This document shows positions 14,647-20,446 of a DNA stretch of 20,446 nt, in pieces. Where the stretch lies: positions 1 to 20,446 of the forward strand of contig JACQEH010000076.1 in the NCBI GenBank assembly GCA_016200675.1, read 5' to 3'. Within the stretch, counting starts at the first letter, position 1. Every line of letters starts with the position of its first letter. Origin of the DNA: Chloroflexota bacterium. Lineage in GTDB: Bacteria; Chloroflexota; Limnocylindria; Limnocylindrales; CSP1-4. The position numbers and the translations under genes were made by a program. A model generated the notes under the pieces. The model did no database searches, had not been told where the DNA came from, and saw only the letters and a list, made by a program, of their open reading frames with translations.

Positions 14647-16023
14647 TTACTTGGGCAGGAACTGGGGGATCCAGGCCTGGAGGAAGAAGACCCCGAAGCC
14701 GATCGAGACGACCCACATGAGGGGGTGGACCTCGCCGATCTTGCCCCGGGCCACCTTGATCAGGACCCAGCTCATGAAGCCGGCGCCGATCCCGACGGTG
14801 ATGTCGTAGGTCAGGGGCATCAGGATCATCGTCAGGAGGGCCGGCATGCCCTCGTCGAAGTCCCCGACGTCGATGTCCTTGACCTGGGTGAACATCAGAT
14901 AGCCGACGAGGACGAGGGCGGGCGCGGTCGCCTGGCTCGGGATGATCCCGGCCAGCGGCGCGAGCAGGATCGCGAGCAGGAAGAGCGCGCCCGTGACCAC
15001 CGACGTGAAGCCCGTCCGCCCACCGTCGGCGACGCCGGCGGCGCTCTCGATGTAGGTCGTGTTGGAGGACACGCCGGCCAGGCCGCCGACCGCCGCCGCC
15101 ACGCTGTCCACGATGAGGACGCGGCCGACGCCCGGCACGGACCCGTCCTTCTCGGCCAGGCCGGCCTCGGCGGCGACGCCCGTGACCGTGCCCATCGTGT
15201 CGAAGAAGTCGGTCAGCATGATGGCGAAGATGACCAGGATCGCCGTGAGCGGTCCCAGGATCGTGAAGACGTTGGCGAGGTCGAACTGGCCGAGGGTCGA
15301 GAAGTTCGGCGTCCACGACAGGTTGGCCGGGACCTTGGTGATGCCGGCGGCCAGGGCCACGATCGTGGTGCCGATGATCGAGATGACCAGCGCGGCCCGG
15401 ACCTTGAGGACCCACAGCACGATCGTCAGGGCCAGGCCGAAGAGGAAGACGAACTGTCCCACCTGGGTCGGGAAGGACACCGTCACGAGCGTTCCGGCAC
15501 AGCCCTGGGTGAGCGGCACGAAGGGCGAGCAGCCGGACTGGATGAGGCCGCCGTTGGCGAACCCGATGAAGAGGATGAAGAGGCCGATACCGGCGCCGAT
15601 CGCTCGCTTGAGGGCGAGCGGGACCGCGTTCATGACCGCTTCCCGGAAGCCGACCAGGACGAGCACGGTGACCGCGAGACCCTCGATGACGATCACGCCC
15701 ATCGCCCCGGCCGGGGACAGGCCTCGGCTGGTGAGGCTGAAGGCCACGATGGCGTTGATCCCGAGCCCGGCGGCCAGGGCGAACGGGTAGTTTGCGACCG
15801 CGCCCATGGCGATGGTCATGATGCCGGCGATGAGGGCGGTCCCGGCGGAGAGGGCGATCCGGCCCGGATCGTCGGCTGCCAGCTTGAAGCCGTCGCCGAG
15901 GATCCCAGCGTTCAGGAAGACGATGTAGACCATGACCATGAACGTGGTCAGGCCGGCCCGGGCCTCCGTCGCGAGGCTGGTGCCGCGTTCCTCGAACTTG
16001 AAGTACCGCGAAATCATCTCCAC
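14647..16023 (-). CDS. AzgA/PbuG-type purine permease (NCS2 superfamily)
   Basis: This is a cytoplasmic-membrane, proton-coupled importer, probably for adenine, guanine or hypoxanthine. The protein has 458 residues and about 13-14 membrane segments. Family marks include ISRYFKFEERGTSLATEARAGLTTFMVMVYIVFLNAGIL at the N-terminus, MGAVANYPFALAAGLGINAIVAF, the substrate-site segment MLTDFFDTMGTVTGVAAEAGL, and SSNTTYIESAAGVADGGRTGFTSVVTG. These fit the COG2252 branch and not the UraA/PbuX branch. GTG 16023 is chosen because GGGAGG lies 11 bases upstream; the GTG at 16056 precedes that site, and ATG 16017 is further away. The substrate cannot be fixed from sequence alone. The leader of about 200 bases is rich in hairpins. 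Confidence 0.92.
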   Translation of the reverse strand: MEMISRYFKFEERGTSLATEARAGLTTFMVMVYIVFLNAGILGDGFKLAADDPGRIALSAGTALIAGIMTIAMGAVANYPFALAAGLGINAIVAFSLTSRGLSPAGAMGVIVIEGLAVTVLVLVGFREAVMNAVPLALKRAIGAGIGLFILFIGFANGGLIQSGCSPFVPLTQGCAGTLVTVSFPTQVGQFVFLFGLALTIVLWVLKVRAALVISIIGTTIVALAAGITKVPANLSWTPNFSTLGQFDLANVFTILGPLTAILVIFAIMLTDFFDTMGTVTGVAAEAGLAEKDGSVPGVGRVLIVDSVAAAVGGLAGVSSNTTYIESAAGVADGGRTGFTSVVTGALFLLAILLAPLAGIIPSQATAPALVLVGYLMFTQVKDIDVGDFDEGMPALLTMILMPLTYDITVGIGAGFMSWVLIKVARGKIGEVHPLMWVVSIGFGVFFLQAWIPQFLPK

Positions 16024-16229
16024 GCGCTGAGAAGCCTCCCTTCCCTTCAGGCGCACCGGCCCGCACGGGCGGTGAGCGCCACCCCGGGGTCTCCCGACCC
16101 CGTCCGCTCCGCCGTCAGGCGCCGGTTCGGGTGGCGCCGGTCCTCCCTCGAGACCGCGTCGAGCGTTCCGCTGGTGACGCTCGACGTCGCCGCCGCTGCC
16201 GGGGCCCCCACGCCGGGAGCACTGGCCGG
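16024..16229 (-). promoter_or_regulatory. Structured leader of the purine permease mRNA, unidentified
   Basis: This leader of about 200 bases has no gene. It contains a 10-bp stem (16177-16186 with 16157-16166, 10-base loop), a GGGGTC/GACCCC stem (16086-16091 with 16096-16101), and a long imperfect stem at 16050-16080 just upstream of the Shine-Dalgarno (GGGAGG). I could not match it to a known riboswitch class. Such a layout would suit control of permease translation or transcription. Confidence 0.45.
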
Positions 16230-16235
16230 ATGGTA
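16230..16235 (-). promoter_or_regulatory. Candidate -10 for the purine permease gene
   Basis: TACCAT on the minus strand, followed by CCGGCC, lies about 207 bases before GTG 16023. No -35 is recognisable. It belongs to the TANNNT plus GC-block set seen at other starts in the window. Confidence 0.35.
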
Positions 16236-16324
16236 GCGCGGGTGCGCACCCAGGGGGCTGGTCCGGGCGGGTCGACGGCCGCCCGCCGTCAGCCGCCCGC
16301 CGGTCGGTGCTCGCGGCCCCGAGG

Positions 16325-16753
16325 TCAGTCCTCGGCGGCCTCGAGCCCGAGGAGCTCCATCTGGACGAAGCCCGAGGTGTCGAAGGCGAGCTGCTCGGGC
16401 TCGAACGGCGAGTGGCCGCCCTCGCCCATCGGCGCGAACTCGACGACGACCCGCTCGTCGCCCTGGACGAGCGTGTAGACCAGGAGCTGGTCGGGCCGGG
16501 TCTCGAAGTCGAGGTGCTCGAAGGAGTCGACGTTGAGGGTCACCGCGATGGGCGTGAAGAAGGTCGAGACCTCGGGCTGATCGGTGACGATGCGCTCGAC
16601 CCAGCCGGTTCCGTGCGAGACCAGCTCCCGCCCACGGAAGAAGTGGTACGTGACCGTCTGCTTGAGGAGGGGCCGGAGGAGGTTGAGCATGTCCTCGCGG
16701 CTCGTCACGAGCCCCTGGTTGACGAAGAACTTCGCCGGCGGCTCGCTGGACAC
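16325..16753 (-). CDS. Small conserved-looking protein of unknown function
   Basis: I do not recognise this 142-residue protein. It is soluble, with no signal peptide or membrane segment. The first part is helical (FFVNQGLVTSREDMLNLLRPLLKQTVTYHFFRGRELVSHGTGWVERIV). A run of alternating hydrophobic beta strands follows (FTPIAVTLNVDSFEHLDFET, LLVYTLVQGDERVVVEFAPM), then an acidic C-terminal end (MELLGLEAAED). The composition is balanced and contains aromatic residues, unlike spurious frames here. The start is GTG 16753 with AGGAGG 9 bases upstream and a TACCAT -10 about 45 bases upstream, so it is very likely real. It is divergent from coaX and lies upstream of the permease gene with its own promoter. 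Confidence 0.72.
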   Translation of the reverse strand: MSSEPPAKFFVNQGLVTSREDMLNLLRPLLKQTVTYHFFRGRELVSHGTGWVERIVTDQPEVSTFFTPIAVTLNVDSFEHLDFETRPDQLLVYTLVQGDERVVVEFAPMGEGGHSPFEPEQLAFDTSGFVQMELLGLEAAED

Positions 16754-16798
16754 GGGCGGCTCCCTCCTCGTGGCACGGGGGCGGACGGAACGGGGCCG

Positions 16799-16804
16799 AT
16801 GGTA
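16799..16804 (-). promoter_or_regulatory. Candidate -10 for the 16325-16753 gene
   Basis: On the minus strand TACCAT is followed by CGGCCC, giving a leader of about 39 bases that carries the Shine-Dalgarno. Including flanks, the word GGTACCATCGG is identical to the one before the M16 gene. Confidence 0.45.
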
Positions 16805-16891
16805 CCGCACCGGGCGACCGGCCGATGTCGCCGTTGCCGGCCAAGCGCAGGCGATGGACGACCCCTGGGCCGCGGCCCGGCGGCCGCCGGG

Positions 16892-16954
16892 CTCCGCTGG
16901 CCCCGCTGGCTCCGGTGGCCCCAGTGGCTCCGGTGGCTCCGGTGGCTCCGGAGG
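16892..16954 (+). repeat. Seven tandem copies of a 9-bp unit upstream of coaX
   Basis: The units (consensus CTCCGGTGG) start at 16892, 16901, 16910, 16919, 16928, 16937 and 16946. Copies three, five and six are identical, and the others differ at 1-3 positions. The array ends 7 bases before the coaX -10, so it fills the place of the -35 and upstream promoter region. No credible gene covers it. Apart from the array, the 16805-16961 gap shows nothing. Confidence 0.85.
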
Positions 16955-16961
16955 GGCCGCG

Positions 16962-16967
16962 TATCAT
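16962..16967 (+). promoter_or_regulatory. -10 element of the coaX operon, likely leaderless
   Basis: TATCAT is followed by six bases (CGAGCC) and then the coaX ATG. There is no Shine-Dalgarno. The block TATCATCGAGCC is close to TACCATCGGGCC before the M16 gene. Confidence 0.5.
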
Positions 16968-16973
16968 CGAGCC

Positions 16974-17786
16974 ATGCTCCTGGCGATCGACATCGGCAAC
17001 ACCAACGTCACCCTGGGCCGGTTCCGGGCTGGGACGCTCCTCGGGACCCGTCGCGCGGCGACCGCGCCGCGAGCCTCGACGGACGAGCTGGAGGCCCTCA
17101 TCGAGGAGCTGCTCCGCCTCGACGGCCTGGCCCTCGCCGATGTCAGCGCGATCGCGGCGGTTTCGGTCGTGCCGGTCCTGACGGCCGGCCTGGAGGCCCT
17201 CGCGGCGCGCCGGGATCGGCCGCTCCTGGTCGCGGGAACCGGGACCGTGCCCATCCCTGTCCGCGTCGACCGGCCCGCCGAGGTCGGGGCGGATCGACTC
17301 GTCAACGCGCTCGCCGCGGCACGCCTGCACGGGGTTCCCGCCGTCGTGGCCGACCTCGGGACGGCCTCGACCTTCGATGCGGTGGCTGGGGATGGTGCCT
17401 TCGTCGGCGGCGCGATCGCTCCCGGCCTTGAGATGGGGTTGGACGCCCTGTCGACGAGGACGGCGAAGCTGCCCCGGATCGAGCTGCGGACCCCCGACCG
17501 GGCGATCGGCCGCGACACTGTCGGCGCGATCGAGGCCGGTGCGATCCTCGGCTACCAGGCCCTCGCGGGCGGGCTGCTGGCCCGCATCCGGGCCGAGCTC
17601 GCCGAGCTCGGGGGGGTGCCCCCCGACGCCGTGCGGACCATCCTGACGGGCGGCCTGAGCCACGCTCCGTGGGCCGCCAGGATCGAGGGCGTCGACGTCA
17701 TCGACGCGGACCTGACCCTCAAGGGCCTGGCCATCCTCCAGGCGGAGGTGGCCGGCGGCGAGCCGCTCGCCCTGGGCCTCGGGTGA
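16974..17786 (+). CDS. coaX: Type III pantothenate kinase
   Basis: CoaX phosphorylates pantothenate to 4'-phosphopantothenate, the first committed step of coenzyme A synthesis. The protein has 270 residues, as expected. The ASKHA-fold phosphate motif MLLAIDIGNTNVTLG (Asp6) is present, with GADRLVN (105-111), VVADLGTASTFDAV (125-137, with the Asp127 metal/catalytic region), GGAIAPGLEMGLDAL (145-159) and the late LTGGLS. Type III enzymes are not inhibited by CoA and need a monovalent cation; that is family knowledge. The ATG at 16974 is preceded by a -10 but no Shine-Dalgarno. Its stop overlaps the coaBC GTG as GTGA. It is the first gene of a CoA operon. Confidence 0.96.
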   Translation: MLLAIDIGNTNVTLGRFRAGTLLGTRRAATAPRASTDELEALIEELLRLDGLALADVSAIAAVSVVPVLTAGLEALAARRDRPLLVAGTGTVPIPVRVDRPAEVGADRLVNALAAARLHGVPAVVADLGTASTFDAVAGDGAFVGGAIAPGLEMGLDALSTRTAKLPRIELRTPDRAIGRDTVGAIEAGAILGYQALAGGLLARIRAELAELGGVPPDAVRTILTGGLSHAPWAARIEGVDVIDADLTLKGLAILQAEVAGGEPLALGLG

Positions 17787-19180
17787 GCGACGGCGACGGC
17801 GCTCCTGGGCGCCTCTCGGGTCGCCTCGTCGCGCTCGGCGTGACCGGCTCGATCGCGGCCTACAAGGCCGTCGAGCTGCTGCGACTCCTGACCGCCGAGG
17901 GGGCAGATGTGGTGGTCCTGCTGTCGGCGTCCGCGAGCCGCTTCGTGGGAGCGCTGTCCTTCGCCGCCCTGTCGCGCCACCCCGTGGAGACGGACGTGCT
18001 GGAGCTCCAGGCCGATGGCCGGATCGGCCACATCGTCGTCGCCGACAGTGCCGATGCCATCGTCGTGGCCCCGGCAACCGCCCATTGGCTCGGGGCGATG
18101 GCCAATGGACTCGCCGCGGACGTGGTGACCGCCGCCTGCCTGGCGACATCGTCGCCGGTCGTCGTCGCGCCCGCGATGGACGGCGACATGTGGACCCATC
18201 CCGCGACGCAGGCCAACGTCGCCCGCCTTCGGGATGCCTTCGCCTACGCCATCGTCGAACCCGACACCGGCTCCCTGGCCTCCGGCCAGTCCGGCGTCGG
18301 CCGCCTGGCAGAGCTGCCCCGGATCGTCGACGCGGTCGTGGCCGCCGTCGCCGGTCGCCCGATCCGCCAGCCGGATGCCGGCGCGCGGCCGCCGCTGGCA
18401 ATTGCGCCGGTTCGCGAGGAGGACCTCGGTGGCCGCCACGTCGTCGTGACGGCCGGTGGCACGCGCGAACCGATCGACCCGGTGCGATTCATCGGCAACC
18501 GATCCAGCGGCAGGATGGGCGTCGCGCTCGCCGAGGCGGCCCTGGGTCGTGGCGCGAGCGTCACCCTGATCGCGGCCGACGTGAGCGTGGCGCTGCCGGT
18601 CGACCGGGCTCGCGTCGTGCGGGTCGAGACGGCGGACGAGCTGCGGAGCGCCCTCCTCGAGACCCTCTTCGGCAGCCCACCTGCACCACCGGTCGCGCGC
18701 TTCGATGCCCTCGTCATGGCCGCGGCGGTCGCCGACTTCACACCCCGCGCGCCAGCGGCCGGGAAGCTCAGCCGCGGCGAGGGGCTCAGCCTGGAGCTGC
18801 GGCCCACGCCCGACATCCTGGCCGAGGTCAGCCGGATCGCCCGTGGCGCCGGCGGTCCCGGGAGCCCCGGGGACGGCGTCATCCCCCGCCCCGTCCTCGT
18901 CGGCTTCGCGGCCGAGACAGGCTCGCTGGATCGGGCGCCCGACAAGCTGCGTCGCAAGGGCCTTGATCTCCTCGTCGCCAACGACGTGACCGAGGCCGGA
19001 TCGGGGTTCGGGAGCGACACCAACCGGGTCGTGATCCTCGACGCGGAGGGCGGCCGGGAGGCCCTGCCGCTCCTGTCCAAGCGGGCCGCCGCCGATCGGA
19101 TCCTCGACCGCGTCGCCGCGGCGTTGGACGCCCGCGATGCGGCGGGGCAGACTGCCGCCATGCAGGAGCGAAACGCATGA
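17783..19180 (+). CDS. coaBC: Bifunctional phosphopantothenoylcysteine decarboxylase / phosphopantothenate-cysteine ligase
   Basis: CoaBC joins cysteine to 4'-phosphopantothenate (CoaB) and decarboxylates the product with FMN (CoaC), giving 4'-phosphopantetheine. The protein has 465 residues. The CoaC part (about 12-190) has GVTGSIAAYKAVELLRLL, the active His in GHIVVA (His83), APATAHWLGAMANGLAADVV, and APAMDGDMW at 129-137. It then has SLASGQSGVGRL at 164-175. The CoaB part (about 215-460) has VVVTAGGTREPIDPVRFIGNRSSGRMG, MAAAVADFTP, LVGFAAETGSL and NDVTEAGSGFGSDTNRV. Two CoaC positions depart from the E. coli pattern: Asp for Asn in PxMNxxMW, and Ser for Cys in the LACG segment. GTG 17783 overlaps the coaX stop. 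The gene ends in an ATGA overlap with panB. Confidence 0.96.
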   Translation: MSDGDGAPGRLSGRLVALGVTGSIAAYKAVELLRLLTAEGADVVVLLSASASRFVGALSFAALSRHPVETDVLELQADGRIGHIVVADSADAIVVAPATAHWLGAMANGLAADVVTAACLATSSPVVVAPAMDGDMWTHPATQANVARLRDAFAYAIVEPDTGSLASGQSGVGRLAELPRIVDAVVAAVAGRPIRQPDAGARPPLAIAPVREEDLGGRHVVVTAGGTREPIDPVRFIGNRSSGRMGVALAEAALGRGASVTLIAADVSVALPVDRARVVRVETADELRSALLETLFGSPPAPPVARFDALVMAAAVADFTPRAPAAGKLSRGEGLSLELRPTPDILAEVSRIARGAGGPGSPGDGVIPRPVLVGFAAETGSLDRAPDKLRRKGLDLLVANDVTEAGSGFGSDTNRVVILDAEGGREALPLLSKRAAADRILDRVAAALDARDAAGQTAAMQERNA

Positions 19181-20100
19181 GTGCCTCGTCCGATTCAGTC
19201 CGACGCCTAACCGTCGCCGACATCCTGCGGATGCACGCGGACGGCGAGCGCCTGCCGATGCTCACTGCCTACGACTACCCGACGGCGCAGATCCTCGACG
19301 AGGCCGGGATCCCGATGCTGCTGGTCGGCGATTCGCTCGGCCAGGTGCTCCTCGGCTACGACACGACGGTCCGGGTCACGATGGCCGAGATGCTCCACCA
19401 CACGGCGGCCGTGGTCCGGGGCACGCAACGGGCGCTCGTCATCGGCGACATGCCGTTCCTCTCCTACGCCTCGGTGGACGAGGCGGTCGAGAACGCCGGG
19501 CGGTTCCTCCGCGAGGCCGGGGCGACGGCCGTCAAGATCGAGGGCGGGGTCCGCAGCGCCAGGATCATCGAGGCCCTCGTCCGGGCGGGGATCCCGGTCA
19601 TGGGCCACATCGGCTGGACGCCACAGTCCCAGCTCGGGATGGGCGGCAAGGTCCGGGTCCAGGGCAAGAGCCGCGACGCGGCGCGCGGCCTGCTCGCCGA
19701 CGCCATCGCCGTCCAGGACGCCGGCGCGTTCGGGGTCGTCGTGGAGCTGGTGCCCGAGCAGCTGGCCGCCATCATCACCTCGCGCCTCCGGATCCCGACC
19801 ATCGGCATCGGGGCCGGCGCCGGCTGCAGCGGCCAGGTCCAGGTCATCACCGACCTCCTCGGGCTGGGCGACTTCCGGCCGAAGCACGCCCGGGCCTACG
19901 CCGACCTCCGCGGCACCATCCATTCCGCCGTCGAAACGTGGGCGGCCGACGTCGTCGCCGGGACGTTCCCGGCCGCGGCCGAGAGCGTCCGCATGGACGA
20001 GGCGACGCTCGAGGAGGCCCTCGGTCGGACCGCCGACGACCGCGCCCCGACCATGGCCGACGGCCTGCCGAACGGCATTCCCCTCGACCGCGACCTCTAG
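19177..20100 (+). CDS. panB: 3-methyl-2-oxobutanoate hydroxymethyltransferase
   Basis: PanB adds a hydroxymethyl group from 5,10-methylene-THF to alpha-ketoisovalerate, making ketopantoate. The protein has 307 residues with the TIM-barrel marks: MLTAYDYPTAQILDEAGIPMLLVGDSLGQVLLGYDTT (metal ligand Asp52), VIGDMPFLSY (Asp91), AVKIEGG (Glu122), MGHIGWTPQSQ, VVELVP with the catalytic Glu, and IPTIGIGAGAGCSGQVQVITDLLGL. It is about 30 residues longer than many homologues because of a polar C-terminal tail (DEATLEEALGRTADDRAPT...). ATG 19177 has AGGAG 8 bases upstream and overlaps the coaBC stop as ATGA. It supplies the pantoate branch for panC, which follows at once. Confidence 0.97.
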   Translation: MSASSDSVRRLTVADILRMHADGERLPMLTAYDYPTAQILDEAGIPMLLVGDSLGQVLLGYDTTVRVTMAEMLHHTAAVVRGTQRALVIGDMPFLSYASVDEAVENAGRFLREAGATAVKIEGGVRSARIIEALVRAGIPVMGHIGWTPQSQLGMGGKVRVQGKSRDAARGLLADAIAVQDAGAFGVVVELVPEQLAAIITSRLRIPTIGIGAGAGCSGQVQVITDLLGLGDFRPKHARAYADLRGTIHSAVETWAADVVAGTFPAAAESVRMDEATLEEALGRTADDRAPTMADGLPNGIPLDRDL

Positions 20101-20106
20101 CCGGTC

Positions 20107-20446
20107 TTGACCGAGGTCGTCCGCACGCGCGAGGAGCTCCGGGCAGCGCTCGAGCAGGCGCCGCGCCCGCTCGGCCTGGTGCCGACCATGGGCTGGCTCC
20201 ACGACGGCCACCGGGCGCTCATGGCTCGGGCGCGGACGCAGTGCGCGACCGTCGTCGTCTCGATCTTCGTCAATCCCCGCCAGTTCGGCGACCCGGCGGA
20301 CCTCGCCCGGTACCCGCGCAACGAGGATCGCGACGTCGGGATCTGCCGGGCCGAGGGGGTCGACCTCGTCTTCGCCCCCCCGGTCGAGGAGGTCTATCCG
20401 CCGGGCTTCGACACGTCGGTGGCCGTCGGCGCCATCGCCCGGCCGC
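20107..20446 (+). CDS. panC: Pantothenate synthetase, N-terminal 113 residues (cut by window edge)
   Basis: PanC condenses pantoate with beta-alanine, using ATP through a pantoyl-adenylate, to give pantothenate. The visible part shows VRTREELRAALEQAPRPLGLVPTMGWLHDGHRALMARAR, whose HDGH is the HIGH-like ATP motif. It also shows VVVSIFVNPRQFG, then DLARYPRNEDRDVGICRAEGVDLVFAPPVEEVYPPGF. PanC is usually about 280 residues, so some 170 residues, including the KMSKS-like loop, lie past the right edge. The start is called at TTG 20107, six bases after the panB stop. There is no ATG or GTG in a suitable place and no good Shine-Dalgarno, so the exact start is less sure than the identity. Confidence 0.94.
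   Translation, partial: MTEVVRTREELRAALEQAPRPLGLVPTMGWLHDGHRALMARARTQCATVVVSIFVNPRQFGDPADLARYPRNEDRDVGICRAEGVDLVFAPPVEEVYPPGFDTSVAVGAIARP

Noticed and set aside
16050..16100. SAH riboswitch suggested by GGCGCTCACC in the permease leader
   Set aside because: The 5' half of the SAH motif (GAGGAGCGCUGC) is absent, and a purine permease is not an expected target.

Overview
The window is about 20 kb of very GC-rich bacterial DNA from a chromosome, densely packed with housekeeping genes. GTG and TTG starts and 4-base start/stop overlaps are frequent. The gene content (class I lysyl-tRNA synthetase, a K+-independent type membrane pyrophosphatase, an S26 signal peptidase next to antiporter-like membrane proteins, an ArgR/UppP/GreA neighbourhood) and the base composition suggest an uncultivated Chloroflexota lineage. 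That assignment is inference. I see no phage, IS, CRISPR, tRNA or rRNA genes.

Region 1 (1-8995, minus strand) reads, in transcription order: a membrane-anchored Ig-like/beta-propeller protein (8995-6941); hppA (6652-4442) behind its own sigma70-like promoter; uppP; argR; a rho-independent terminator; then greA, lysS and serS, which runs off the left edge. Region 2 (9064-11952, plus strand) is a lepB operon with two lysine-free integral membrane proteins. The second of these is a divergent NuoL/M/N-family protein. Region 3 (11986-16753, minus strand) reads: a small unknown protein; an AzgA-type purine permease with a long structured leader; an M16 peptidase; a TPR-like protein; and ndk. Region 4 (16974-20446, plus strand) is a coenzyme A operon, coaX-coaBC-panB-panC, in which the first genes overlap by 4 bases. 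panC is cut by the right edge.

Two themes cut across the regions. First, three conserved minus-strand genes (lysS, uppP and the M16 peptidase) are each broken by a shift of the same sense, and each seems to lack a piece of conserved protein at the break. This looks like assembly or consensus damage, or real deletions, not programmed frameshifting. In lysS and the M16 gene the broken frame runs open into the next gene and creates false giant fusions. Second, at least six gene starts share a motif, TANNNT followed by a C/G-rich CG-G-CC-like block. In three cases it lies 6-9 bases before the start codon with no Shine-Dalgarno, which suggests leaderless transcripts. The most novel item is probably the lepB-linked antiporter-like pair, which has lost every lysine, including those that normally carry protons in this family.
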